Of a DNA stretch of 32,474 nt, positions 15,668 through 26,200 are shown piece by piece. The notes under the pieces are model-generated. The model searched no databases and had not been told where the DNA came from. It saw only the letters and a program-made list of their open reading frames with translations. Each line of letters starts with the position of its first letter. The first letter of the stretch is position 1. The position numbers were made by a program, and so were the translations under genes. The DNA lies in assembly GCA_029820045.1 (NCBI GenBank), contig JALGVE010000008.1, positions 1-32,474 on the forward strand. The letters are read 5' to 3'. Source of the stretch: Candidatus Zipacnadia bacterium (GTDB taxonomy: Bacteria > Armatimonadota > Zipacnadia > Zipacnadales > UBA5352).

Positions 15668-17285
15668 AGTGGCACTGCTGGCCGCGCTGGTCGGGCTAAT
15701 CTATTCACACCTCACGACCCTGGTCTCTACGCGTCAGGAGGCTGGGCAGCGGCGGCCGCGGCAGACTCCGTGGCCGCTTCTTATTTGGTTTGCGGCTCTG
15801 GTGCTGGTCGGCTTCCTGGCGATGCTGTCGAGCCGCCCGCCGTTCTCTCCGGGCTTGACGCTGGGCTGGGGTTTTCTCATCGGCGGCGTCGTTGCGTTGT
15901 ACGGCGTCTTTGAGGCTGATCGCTCCTTCGAGGGCGCTCAGTGGCTTACGCGTGGCATAGGACTGCTCTCGGCGGCCGTCTTCGGCGTCAGCCTCGTTCT
16001 CCTGATCTTCCGTGGCTACCCCAACGAGGCCCTGGTCGGCTACGCCCTTGCGGCGATTCTGGCTGCTGGGTTGTGGCGGGCGTGCATAAGCCCCCAACGC
16101 GCGTCTGAGACCGTTGGCGAAAGGCCGATAGTCGCTGATATCGGCACGGAGCTGTTTGCCCTTTCGGCGGTGACTTTGGCGCTGGGCGCACGGCTCGGCA
16201 TTGAGCACTTCGCTCGCGGCACAGCCGGCGGCCTCGGCGGCGGGTACTGGGTCTTGCCGGCGCTGCTGGCTGCCATCGCAGCCCTGGCCACGGTCTTCCC
16301 GGCTCAGTTGACTTCCGAAGGTCCGGGGCGCTCAGACGACTGGCGCTCCCTCATACCTGGCTGGATCGCCACTGCTGTGGCCGCGGCCCTTGCCTTTGGT
16401 CTCGCCTCGAAGTTGGGCGGCACCTCAGGAACAGCCCTGACCTTTCTCTGTGGCGCAGTCGGCTTCGCCATCGCTGCCTGGCTGGCGTTGGGGGCGCATG
16501 ACCGAGTTGATAGCCAGGCCCGCCCCGTGTCCGAGGCCTTCGGCGTTGCTTTGCTATCACTTGCGGTTGCTGCGCTCAGTTTCAAGTTGCTTCACGGGTA
16601 CGGTGAGGCGCTCGCCTTGAGCGGCGGCCTTGCCATCGTGGTTCTCCTCACGGCCAGGCGGGCCGCCTCCTCTCGCGGGCTTGCGGGACCCCTCCTGACC
16701 GGCGGCTTCGTCGTCCTGCTCCTGCTGGCTCTTTACCGGCTCTTCCTGGAGAAGAACGGCCTCGGCCATCCCTTCGACTTCCAGCAGCACTACAACTCCT
16801 TCAGCCTGGTCCTGGGTGCGTTGAGCGGCTTTGCCCTGCTTACGTATGGGCAGAGTGCCTGGCAGGTGGTGAAGGTGGCCGCCGACCGCACCGCCGCCCT
16901 CAGTTCGCTCATGGGGCGCGCGGCCCTGCTTGGGATTGCGGGTATGCTCACGCCCCTGATCCTGGTAGTTCTCTGGGGTCTTGGCGCCGTGGGCAGCTTC
17001 CTCATCGGCCTAGTGATCGCCGAGCTTTCGTGGATGCTCCTGGTCACCTGGGCGACGGGCGAGGACCGTGCCATCGCTCTTGCCGCCGCCCCGCACGCCT
17101 ACCTGGTTGCCATGTCGCTCGTCGCCATCCAGTTCTCCTCGGTCGTGCTCTCGTTCGGTGACGCCTCGCGCTGGTGGAAGGCGTTGATTGTGATTGCTGT
17201 GTTGCTGGCCGGCCTCGCCTGGGCGGCCTTGAGAGCTCCGGCTGGGCCAGCGCGCGGAGCGCAAGGAGGTGGCGGAGCTGACTGA
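15648..17285 (+). CDS. polytopic integral membrane protein, unknown function
   Basis: MQTTLATVALLAALVGLIYSHL followed by many hydrophobic segments; ATG at 15648 with GGAGGG. Confidence 0.8.
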   Translation: MQTTLATVALLAALVGLIYSHLTTLVSTRQEAGQRRPRQTPWPLLIWFAALVLVGFLAMLSSRPPFSPGLTLGWGFLIGGVVALYGVFEADRSFEGAQWLTRGIGLLSAAVFGVSLVLLIFRGYPNEALVGYALAAILAAGLWRACISPQRASETVGERPIVADIGTELFALSAVTLALGARLGIEHFARGTAGGLGGGYWVLPALLAAIAALATVFPAQLTSEGPGRSDDWRSLIPGWIATAVAAALAFGLASKLGGTSGTALTFLCGAVGFAIAAWLALGAHDRVDSQARPVSEAFGVALLSLAVAALSFKLLHGYGEALALSGGLAIVVLLTARRAASSRGLAGPLLTGGFVVLLLLALYRLFLEKNGLGHPFDFQQHYNSFSLVLGALSGFALLTYGQSAWQVVKVAADRTAALSSLMGRAALLGIAGMLTPLILVVLWGLGAVGSFLIGLVIAELSWMLLVTWATGEDRAIALAAAPHAYLVAMSLVAIQFSSVVLSFGDASRWWKALIVIAVLLAGLAWAALRAPAGPARGAQGGGGAD

Positions 17286-17286
17286 A

Positions 17287-20200
17287 GTGCGCCTTTCACG
17301 CATCCTCGCCCAAGCCCTCGCGTTCGTGGCGGTGGGCGCAGTCGTGTGCTATTTCCTCATGGCAGAGACGCCTCGTGGCGCCCTGGAGGGCACGGTGATC
17401 GCCGAGGAACTTGGCAGACCGCTGCCCTCCGCCTCCGTCAGGCTGGGCTACGATGACTACGGGATGGGAGCTTTCACAACCAGGACCGACGACCAGGGCC
17501 GCTTTCACTTCGACCACGTCCCCGCTGGGTCCTATCAACTCCGGGTCAGCGCCCGGGCGCACAAGCAGCCGCCGCAGAGCGTCACCATCCGCGAAGGCGA
17601 GACGCTCAAGTTGAACCTGGAACTCAAGCCGGTCAAGTCATTCCTCGAGTTGATGATGCCTCAGCGGGTCTTCACGCCGCGCGAGCAGCCGCAGATACGC
17701 TGCCGTGGCTTTGCGCCGACCAGCCTCCTGCGCGCGGACATCTATCGCCTGAGGTCCGAGGTCGCCCGGCCCACCAGGCGCATGAATCTCCAACGGCTGC
17801 TCGTCGGCTCCCGCCGAGGCCGCGCGGAGGACCTCGACCTCGACCGCAGCGACAAGCTGGACCGGCTGAGCCGCCGCACCCTCCCCGTGACCGGCCGGGA
17901 CGCGGAGGGCGTTTTCAGCCAGCGGCTGGACCTGCCTAGGTTCGACCCCGGCACCTACGTCATCGCTGTGAGCCTGGGCGACGTTCGGCGCGTGCAGACC
18001 TTCACAGTCACCGACTTGGCGCTGGTGGTCAAGACCGCCCCCGACCTCACGCTCGTCTACGCCGTGGACATCGAGAGCGGAGACCCTCGGCCGGGAACCG
18101 AGGTCAGCGCCACCTGGGACGGCAAGCCCGCAGGCAGTGGGACTACCGACGACAGCGGTCTCCTCGAGATGCCGCTGGCCCACAGAGAAGGCTCCGGCGA
18201 GCTGCTGGTAAGCGGCCGCTCCGGCGGGTCGTGGGCCAGCGTACACACCTGGCATTGGCGTTCCGCCGGCGAGCCGCACAAGGTGTACTGCTACACTGAC
18301 CGCCCAGCCTACCGGCCCGGGCATACGGTCTACTACAAGGGCATTGTCCGCAAGCTGGCGGGCGATGACTACCAGGTGCCCGCTAACGCGCCGGTGCGTG
18401 TGACGGTGCGCGACGACCGCGACAACCTGGTGCACAGCGCCGACCTGCACACGAACGAGTTCGGCTCCTTCCACGGCGAGCTGGAGCTGTCGGAGAGCGC
18501 GCTGCCGGGCATCTACGCCATCAGCACCAGCGTCGCGGGCGCCCCTCATTACTCAGAGTTCGTGGTCGCCGAGTACCGCAAGCCGGAGTGGGAGGTCGAG
18601 GTCACAACCGACCAGGACCGCTACGTGCGCGGCGACACTATCGAGGCCACCGTGACCGCGAACTACTACTACGGCTCCCCGGTCGCGGACGCGAAGGTCC
18701 GCTACACCGTCACTCGTTCACCGTATTGGTACTGGCCCGAGGAAGAACTCTGGGGCGAAGATTACTTCGGGTGGGACGAGTACTACGGCGACGGCGAGGT
18801 CGTTCTGCGCGGCTCCAGCGCCACCGACAGCGCCGGCCGCCTGGTCATCTCGATACCGACCAACCTTGAGGAGACTGAGAGGCCGGAGTGGTACAGCGAC
18901 ACGCATGACTACCGCTACCGCGTCGAGGCCGAGGTCACCGATGCCAGCCGCCGTTGGGTCACCAGCGCCGGTACCGCGCTGGTGGTGCAGGGCGAGTTCC
19001 GCCTGGAGGTCAGCGCCACGCCGAGTGTGCTCCCACCTGAGGACACCGCCACGGTTACCATCAACGCCGTGGACTACGATGGCAAGCCGGTGCCCGGCGC
19101 CAAGGGCGACGCTCGCCTCGAGCTCTCCGACTGGGCGGGCAGGAGGGAGCGCTTCGAGCGAGAGGCCAGCGCCCGCTGGAAGGCCGGCAAGGACGGAAAA
19201 GCCGAGGTGACCTTCGTCCCGAAGCAGGAGGGCAGCTACCGCGTGCGTGTCACCGCCACGGACAGCCGCGGCAATGTCATTAAGGCTGACGACTGGCTGT
19301 GGGTCTCCGCCAGGGGGTACTTCTCCTTCGGCTACCCGTACGGCGAACTCGACCTCAAGGCCGACAAGGACCTCTATCACGAGGGCGACACGGCGCAGAT
19401 ACTCATTAACACCGAGCTGGCGCCCGCCACGGCTCTGCTGACCGTCGAAGGGCCTACCATCTACGACAGCCGCCTCATCCCTCTCAAGGCGAACTCCACC
19501 ATCGCGCACGTGAGAATCAAGCCAGAGTACATGCCCAACTGCTGGGTTACGGTCACCTTCGTCCGCAACAAGCGTTTCATTCGCGACAGCGCGCGCCTGG
19601 TCATCTCGCCGGAGCGGAAGGCCCTCCAGGTCTCGATTACCACCGACAAGTCGCAGTACCTGCCCGGCCAGCCCGCCGTCTACAAGGTGCAGACTACGAC
19701 GCCCAGCGGCAAGCCCGTCCGCGCCGAGGTATCGCTCGCGGTCGTGGACGAGGCCGTGCACACGATCGCGCCTGACTCTGCCGGCGACATCCTCAAGTTC
19801 TTCTACCCGCGCCGCTACCGCGAGGTGGAAACGCACTTCTCCTTCCCGCTCATCTATCTCAGCGGGGACGACAAGGCAGGGACTGACATCGCTACGCGCA
19901 GGCGCTTCCCGGACACGGCCTTCTGGGCGCCGGCCACGATCACCGATGAGCACGGCGAGGCCGCCTTCCGCTTCGAGATGCCGGACACCCTCACCACCTG
20001 GCGGGCCACCGTGCGCGCGAGTACCATGGACACGCGCGTCGGTCAGGCCGCCTCCAAGACCATCTGCACCAAGCCGCTGCTGGTCCGCCTGGAGGCGCCG
20101 CGCTTCTTCACCCAGCATGACCAGGTGCGCCTGGCCGCCATCGTGCACAATCGCACTGACAAGGCGGTGCAGGTCCGGGTCGGCCTGGATGCGCCGGCCT

Positions 20201-21987
20201 TGGAGGTCGCCGGCAAGACCAGCGGCTCCGGGAAGGTCGCCGCCGGGCAGGCGAAGCGCTTCGAGTGGGAGGTTGCGCTTCCCCAGGTCGGCGACACGCC
20301 GATTCGCGTCTGGGCGAAGGCCGGCGAGCTTGAGGATGCGATGGAGCTTACCCTCCCCGTGCTGCCCAAGGGGCGCCATCGGGTGGAGCTGCGCTCCGGC
20401 GCGGTGACCGCCGAAGAGATCGAGCGCTTCCAGATCCGCGAGGACGCGATCCCGGGCGCCTCCTCGCTGACCATCCGGCTGACGCCCTCGCTGGCCTCGG
20501 CCATGCTCGGCTCGCTTGACTACCTGGCTGAGTATCCCTGGGGCTGCGTGGAGCAGACCCTGTCCTCCTTCCTGCCGGACGTCATCATCGCGCAGATGCT
20601 GGACCGCCTGGGCATTGAGGAGCCGGAGCTGCGCAAGCGCCTGCCGAAGATGGTCGAGGCCGGGCTGCTGAAGATCTATGACTACCAGAAGGATGACGGT
20701 GGTTGGGGTTGGTGGCGCTACGATAATTCTGACCCGTGGATGACGGCCTACGCTGTCTTCGGCTTGCACGAGGCTGAGCGTGCCGGGTTCACGGTCAATC
20801 CGCGCGTGCTGAGCGCCGGCCGCGCGCGCCTGGAAAGGGCCCTGCACGACCACAAGCTCAGCATTCAGAACCGGGCCTACGTCATCTACGTCCTGGGCCT
20901 TGCAGGGGAGGCGCAGGCCACGCGCGACGCTGTGCCCTCACTGACCCGTGACCTCCGACGGGTCAGCGGCGATTGCGCGTCCTGGGCGCGCGCCGTGGGC
21001 TGCCTGGCGCTGCATGAGCTCGGCCAGGAGCAGGAGGCGCGTCAGATACTTGCCGAACTCTGGACGAAGGCCGACAAGAGCACGAGTCTTATTCACTGGA
21101 AGACCACCGACAGGTACTACGGTCACTGCTCGCAGGTGGAGACTACTGCCCTCGCCCTGTCGGCCGCCTGCCGTCTCACGCCCGAGGATGAGCGCCTGGC
21201 CAAGGTCGTGCGCTGGTTGCTGCTCAACCGGCGCGGCAATCACTGGTACTCCACGCGCGACACCGCCTTCGTGCTCTACGCGCTCGCGGACTACCTGGAG
21301 GTCACCGGGGAGCTGGACGCCGACCTGATGGCGACCGTGAAGCTCAACGGCGAGATGATCGCCTCCCGACACTTCGACCGCAGGGACACGTTCCAGCCCG
21401 AGTACGAGATGGCTCTGGGGCCGGAGAAGCTGAAGAGCGGCCCGCTGGAAATCTCTATCGCACGCACCGGCCGGGGTCGTCTGTACTACACGGGCGAGCT
21501 GTCGCAGTACCTCGACGTGGACCTGAAGGCCAAGACCCTGAGTGGCACAGGCATCGTCATTGAGCGGACCTATCACAAGCTTCAGACGCAGCTTGGGAAG
21601 GACCGTCGCCTGAATGAGCAAGCTCTCCCGGAGGAGCGGAACCGCTTCCGCAGCGGCGACCTTATCGAGGTGCGCCTGAAGGTCCGCAGCGACCGCGAGT
21701 ACGGGTACATCATGGTCGAGGACCCGATCCCGGCGGGCTGTGAGGTAGTCACGCGCGGCCGCATCTGGCCGTGGGAGTGGGATTATTGGTGGGCCGACCG
21801 GGTGGTTCGCGACGAGTTGGTCGGCTTCGCCATCACGCGGCTGCCGGTTGGCGCCCGCGACCTGACGTACAAGCTCGTCGCGCAGATACCCGGTGAGTAC
21901 TGTGCGATGCCGACCCAGGTCTATAACATGTACGACCCGACCATCCGCGCCACCGGTACCGCTGACGACATCGTCGTGGCGCCGTGA
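17287..21987 (+). CDS. alpha-2-macroglobulin family protein with N-terminal carboxypeptidase-regulatory-like domain
   Basis: 'VYCYTDRPAYRPGHTVYYKGIVRK' MG-type domain, 'FPDTAFWAPATITDEHGEAAFRFEMPDTLTTWRATVRA', thioester-type 'YPWGCVEQTLSSFLPD' (GCVEQ at 20542-20556), then alpha-helical toroid-like region; GTG at 17287 (alternative 17269). Confidence 0.93.
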   Translation: MRLSRILAQALAFVAVGAVVCYFLMAETPRGALEGTVIAEELGRPLPSASVRLGYDDYGMGAFTTRTDDQGRFHFDHVPAGSYQLRVSARAHKQPPQSVTIREGETLKLNLELKPVKSFLELMMPQRVFTPREQPQIRCRGFAPTSLLRADIYRLRSEVARPTRRMNLQRLLVGSRRGRAEDLDLDRSDKLDRLSRRTLPVTGRDAEGVFSQRLDLPRFDPGTYVIAVSLGDVRRVQTFTVTDLALVVKTAPDLTLVYAVDIESGDPRPGTEVSATWDGKPAGSGTTDDSGLLEMPLAHREGSGELLVSGRSGGSWASVHTWHWRSAGEPHKVYCYTDRPAYRPGHTVYYKGIVRKLAGDDYQVPANAPVRVTVRDDRDNLVHSADLHTNEFGSFHGELELSESALPGIYAISTSVAGAPHYSEFVVAEYRKPEWEVEVTTDQDRYVRGDTIEATVTANYYYGSPVADAKVRYTVTRSPYWYWPEEELWGEDYFGWDEYYGDGEVVLRGSSATDSAGRLVISIPTNLEETERPEWYSDTHDYRYRVEAEVTDASRRWVTSAGTALVVQGEFRLEVSATPSVLPPEDTATVTINAVDYDGKPVPGAKGDARLELSDWAGRRERFEREASARWKAGKDGKAEVTFVPKQEGSYRVRVTATDSRGNVIKADDWLWVSARGYFSFGYPYGELDLKADKDLYHEGDTAQILINTELAPATALLTVEGPTIYDSRLIPLKANSTIAHVRIKPEYMPNCWVTVTFVRNKRFIRDSARLVISPERKALQVSITTDKSQYLPGQPAVYKVQTTTPSGKPVRAEVSLAVVDEAVHTIAPDSAGDILKFFYPRRYREVETHFSFPLIYLSGDDKAGTDIATRRRFPDTAFWAPATITDEHGEAAFRFEMPDTLTTWRATVRASTMDTRVGQAASKTICTKPLLVRLEAPRFFTQHDQVRLAAIVHNRTDKAVQVRVGLDAPALEVAGKTSGSGKVAAGQAKRFEWEVALPQVGDTPIRVWAKAGELEDAMELTLPVLPKGRHRVELRSGAVTAEEIERFQIREDAIPGASSLTIRLTPSLASAMLGSLDYLAEYPWGCVEQTLSSFLPDVIIAQMLDRLGIEEPELRKRLPKMVEAGLLKIYDYQKDDGGWGWWRYDNSDPWMTAYAVFGLHEAERAGFTVNPRVLSAGRARLERALHDHKLSIQNRAYVIYVLGLAGEAQATRDAVPSLTRDLRRVSGDCASWARAVGCLALHELGQEQEARQILAELWTKADKSTSLIHWKTTDRYYGHCSQVETTALALSAACRLTPEDERLAKVVRWLLLNRRGNHWYSTRDTAFVLYALADYLEVTGELDADLMATVKLNGEMIASRHFDRRDTFQPEYEMALGPEKLKSGPLEISIARTGRGRLYYTGELSQYLDVDLKAKTLSGTGIVIERTYHKLQTQLGKDRRLNEQALPEERNRFRSGDLIEVRLKVRSDREYGYIMVEDPIPAGCEVVTRGRIWPWEWDYWWADRVVRDELVGFAITRLPVGARDLTYKLVAQIPGEYCAMPTQVYNMYDPTIRATGTADDIVVAP

Positions 21988-21993
21988 TCAATT

Positions 21994-22013
21994 GGCAGAC
22001 AAGCGTGTCTGCC
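21994..22013. repeat. hairpin of the GACA-N4-TGTC family
   Basis: GGCAGACA-AGCG-TGTCTGCC. Confidence 0.8.
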
Positions 22014-22044
22014 CCACCATAAGGCTTGGCGCCATGGGTTCTGA

Positions 22045-22120
22045 GTGATCGGTGGCGCTGTGAGTGACTGCTGGAACTCTGGGTGATCGGTGGCGCTCCG
22101 GGTGGTTGGTGGCGCGGACA
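22045..22120. repeat. 19-bp tandem repeat, four degenerate units
   Basis: GTGATCGGTGGCGCTGTGA / GTGACTGCTGGAACTCTGG / GTGATCGGTGGCGCTCCGG / GTGGTTGGTGGCGCGGACA at 22045, 22064, 22083 and 22102. Confidence 0.75.
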
Positions 22121-22132
22121 TTCATGTCCGCG
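22113..22132. repeat. hairpin of the GACA-N4-TGTC family
   Basis: CGCGGACA-TTCA-TGTCCGCG. Confidence 0.85.
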
Positions 22133-22209
22133 ACGGCGGCGCAGCCGCCGATGTCGGCATTGGCAGACGGACGTGTTTGCCCCACTGCAAGCGTGACGGT
22201 GCGACAGCC

Positions 22210-22971
22210 ATGACACGCAAGTTCGGCTGGATAGTCGCAGTTCTTCTGCTCGCTGGCGTGGCGTTCCTGGCCGCGATGCCGCCCTCGCGCGCGGTGCTGG
22301 GAGCCTACGCGACTCTGCTCGAGGGCCGTAGGGACTCTCAGCGTCACAACACGCTCCGCGCGGCCCGCGCGATTGATGGGACCGTCCTCGAACCGGGCGC
22401 CATCTTCTCCTTCAACAAGGCCGTAGGCTCCTGGACCGCTGACCGCGGCTATGTAAAGGCGCCGGTGAGCTTCGGTGGTGAGCTGCGGCCCGCGTGGGGG
22501 GGAGGGGTCTGCCAGACCTCCACGACCCTTTACAACGCGGCGCTGGTCGCGGGTCTGGAGATCGTCGAGCGGCACCGCCATCACTGGCCGCCACACTACG
22601 TCGCCCTGGGCCGCGATGCGGCCGTCGCTCAGTACGACATTGACCTGCGCCTCCGCAATCCTTACCCCTGGCCGGTGCGCATCGAGGCCGAGGTGGGCGG
22701 CGATTCCGTCGGCTTCGCCATCGTTGGCCGCGAGGCCGGGCCAATGGCCGACATACAGACCGAGGTCCGGGGCATCCTGGCCCCGCGAGAGGTCCTGCAG
22801 TTCGACGACTGCCTTCCCACCGGCGAGCGTCACATCGTCAATCATGGCCGGCCCGGCTACCGCGTTGTCGTCTACCGCCAGCTTCTGCGGGGCGACGGAC
22901 GGGTCGGCCGCGAGCTCATCTCCGAGGACCGCTACCCTGCCATGAACCGCCTCGTTAGCGCTGGCCTCTGA
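22210..22971 (+). CDS. VanW family protein
   Basis: 'GAIFSFNKAVGSWTADRGYVKAPVSFGGELRPAWGGGVCQTSTTLYNAALVAGLEIVERHRHHWPPHYVALGRDAAV'; N-terminal signal/TM segment; ATG at 22210. Confidence 0.93.
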   Translation: MTRKFGWIVAVLLLAGVAFLAAMPPSRAVLGAYATLLEGRRDSQRHNTLRAARAIDGTVLEPGAIFSFNKAVGSWTADRGYVKAPVSFGGELRPAWGGGVCQTSTTLYNAALVAGLEIVERHRHHWPPHYVALGRDAAVAQYDIDLRLRNPYPWPVRIEAEVGGDSVGFAIVGREAGPMADIQTEVRGILAPREVLQFDDCLPTGERHIVNHGRPGYRVVVYRQLLRGDGRVGRELISEDRYPAMNRLVSAGL

Positions 22972-23216
22972 TTGCGGCTCCCCTCACGCGCTCTCGTGTC
23001 CCTCGCAGCGCTCCGTAGGATGCGTTGTTGGAGATCGAAGAGCCTCTGGAAGAGCAGTTCTTCGCCCGCCTCCAGCACCTCTCTAACCTCAAAGTTGACT
23101 TCCCTGCCAGGAAGTCGCCGGGGCACCGCCTGGCGCCTCACGAGGCCGATTCGCCAACCCCGGCTTCCTCTCAGACAGGCTCTTCAGCCCCGCCTCCCGA
23201 GATCACGGCGCCAACC

Positions 23217-26200
23217 CTACTGCGCGCTCTTCCTCTCGACAAACGCGCGCACCGGTATCTCGAAGGTGTCCCGCCTCGGCACGATCCGCGAGATGGCAAC
23301 CTCATCGCCCACCGCGACGCCCTCCGTGCTGGCTAGCTGCAAAGTGCTGAAGTAATGCAGTCGCCTGCCCCGCTCGTCGTTGATGCTGATGCCGCCTCTG
23401 CCTGTAAGCTTGCCCAGATGCCGCGGGCCCCCGCCGCCCAGATGATAGACGTGGTAGTCCACCGGCGAGCCAACCAGCACCGGCGGTGGCTCGACCACCA
23501 GCCGCGTCGGCTCCGCGTTGCGCACCAGCAGCACGTTCTCCAGCAGCTTCGGCATGTTCGCGAGGTTGACCCGCTGCGTCCCATCGGCGGCCGGTTCAAC
23601 CCGGGCGATGGTGAAGCTGGAGCGCCCCCGGCTGTGCTGGATCATGAGCGTCCGCCCGGCCAGCTTGTCGGCGGGCGGCAGCGGAGGGTCGGCCCGCACG
23701 ATCAGGGCAAAGTCGTCCGGCAGCATCTTCTCGACCGTGCCGGTGAAGCAGGCTGGCCCCTCAACCTCCAACTCGAAGTCGCCCACCCGAGCCGACGTTC
23801 CCCGTACCGCGTAGAGCCACCGCGGCTCGCCCGCTTCGTCCAGCGACGCCGCGCAGAAGCGCCCCGCCGTCTGCACCACGGTGTCTCCGTCGTGCAGCTC
23901 CACCGGCTCCTCGTCCAGTGAGCTGACGAGGTAGTCGGTCCCGCTCCTCGTCACCACCTTGACGCCGATGACCCCTTCTCGCGCCTCCAGCCGCTGCACT
24001 GAGCGAATGAAAGGCTCGGACCGGTAAGGCTCGATGACCGCCACGAACTCATCCACGGCCTTAGTGTTGGGCCGCCGCACACGTAGTTGGGTGATGGTCC
24101 GGCCGAAGTCCTCGTTGCGCAGGAAGCGCTGACCGGGCGCTTCGCCGGCGATAATCTGGCTCCCTGGCTCATCGAGCATCCACAGCCGGAGCGCGACCTC
24201 GTGATCGCGCTCGACGGGCCCCTTGTGTCCCTTCCGATAGCGGTCAACTTCCGACCAGGTCGCGGTGAAGGGGCCGCTCGATTCGCCCACGCGCAGTCGG
24301 TCCACGTTCCTTGAGCCGTACTCCCTTGCCGTAGACAGGAAGCTGAAGCCGCTGAAGTCATACAGGTTCTGGTCCGGGTCTGCGACCGGCTTGAGTTGGA
24401 CGCCCTCAGTCACGAGCTTCTGCCCGTGGCTGTGAAACTGATAGTCGTGCAGCGCGCCGCCGCGCGCCCGACAGAAGTCCACCACATAGCCGTCCTCCCC
24501 GCCGTAGCGGTCGCGGACAGGAATGTCCGCGCTACTGGGTTTACGGACGAGGGCGATGGTGCGCTGGTAGATGCCACCCTCCTCGCCCAGGCCGGCCTGC
24601 AGGTCGGCCGCATCGCGCTCGGCGACCTCGACCATCTGCACGGGACCGCCGGCATCGAACAGCTCCAGGTCGCCACGCAGCGGCCGGGTCGGGTAGGGAC
24701 TGCCGTCCTCGCCACGGATGATGAGCGAGTTGTGCGAGGCGAAGCTGCGTATCCACTGCGTGGTCAGATGGTGGGAGGAGCCCAGGTAACCCAGGTCGGA
24801 GGCCAGCTCGTGGCCCTTGGCGTAGACCATCAAGCTCAGCGGCGCCTCGTGGTAGTGCCCGACCACCATGGAGTAGTCGAGCGCAGCGACCATCTGCCGC
24901 CGGCCCTCACCCGCGCGCAGGACGGCCTTGCGGTTGTCATGCAAGAGATGGCTGCGGAGCGTGAAGTCCCGCTTCAGGGAGACCTGCACGTCCTCGCCCT
25001 GGCGCTGGATGTTGAGGCAGCTTCGGTAAGGCTCAGGGATACCGCCGCAGTACTTCTCCACGCGCGCGGCGTTGTACAGGCCGAAGCTCCCGCCATGCAC
25101 GGAATCCTCAAAGGATATGTACAACCCATCGGGCATCAGGCAGTCCATCAGCCCCAGGCAGCGCCGGTAGCGCGGCATCCCGAGGATGTTGAGGCCGCGC
25201 AGCTTCGCGTCGTAGTAGGGGGCCGACGGGTCGAAGTCGCCTTTCATCCCCTGCATCTTCTCGGCGATGCTGGAGACCGCCCAGGTTCCGCCGGCGTAGG
25301 TAGGCGAACCCTCCTTGCCCATGCCGTCGCCCGAGGCCATGTTGGACCAGAAGTACGTGATGTCCTGAGCGATCTTCTCGAGGATCTCGTCATCGCCCAC
25401 CAACAGCCCCATCCTCAGCCGCGGCGTCAGCGACGAGGTTAGCAGGTTGTCCCCGCCGCTCTCCAGGTTGTACGGATGTATCTCGTACTCGACCAGCCCG
25501 CGCTTGAGGTAGGGATCATCGTAGGGGGAGTCCGCCAGCCTCTCCCGATCGCCCTCCTGGGAGACGATGACGCGCTCGGCGAGCTGCGGCAGCCCCAGCG
25601 CCTTCTGCTCGTCCGTGTATGAGTCCCGCAGCAGGCAGGCCGCGTAGATCCAGTCGCCGACCAGGGCCGCGCGCAGGTTCCAACTGCCGAAGTAGTAGGT
25701 GAGCGAAGAGGTGCGGTCCCTCTGCTTGAAGTAGTCCTTCCAGACGGGATCGCCAAGCAGCGCGTCCCTGGGGTAGACACGGGGCCGGAAGCCCGGATAG
25801 GGCCGGTAGCGCCACCCGCCCTCCTCGGCGCGGAGGAAGTCACGCATTATCCCGCGGAACTCCTCGGGCGTCCTGCCGCTGGCGGCGGCGAGGTACTCAT
25901 CACCCAGGTGCGCCCGTGTCAGCAGCAGCAGGATGGTCTGTGCCTGATGCGCGAAGCCCTCGCGCAGCTCGCGCCGCGGGTCGTCGTCCGGCAGCACCTT
26001 GTCGCAGACCTGGTAGGCCTCGGCGAGACGGGGTAGAACACCTCCGCTCACCGCTCTGATGATGTTGCAGTAGCACTTCCCCATGAAGTAGAACTTGCGC
26101 GAGTCGGTGTAGCCGTGGCAGACACCGTCCCAGTGGTCCCACGGGATGCCCCGGTGCGACTTGGTCCACTGCGCGTCGTGGTCCTCGCGCCAGACCTCGT

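Noticed and set aside
18718-20853. 711-aa minus-strand ORF opposite the alpha-2-macroglobulin gene
   Set aside because: Shadow ORF of a high-GC coding region; the + strand frame has clear family motifs and the antisense translation has none
24396-25442. 348-aa + strand ORF inside the heparinase-like gene
   Set aside because: Antisense shadow of a 1367-aa CDS with heparinase-type motifs
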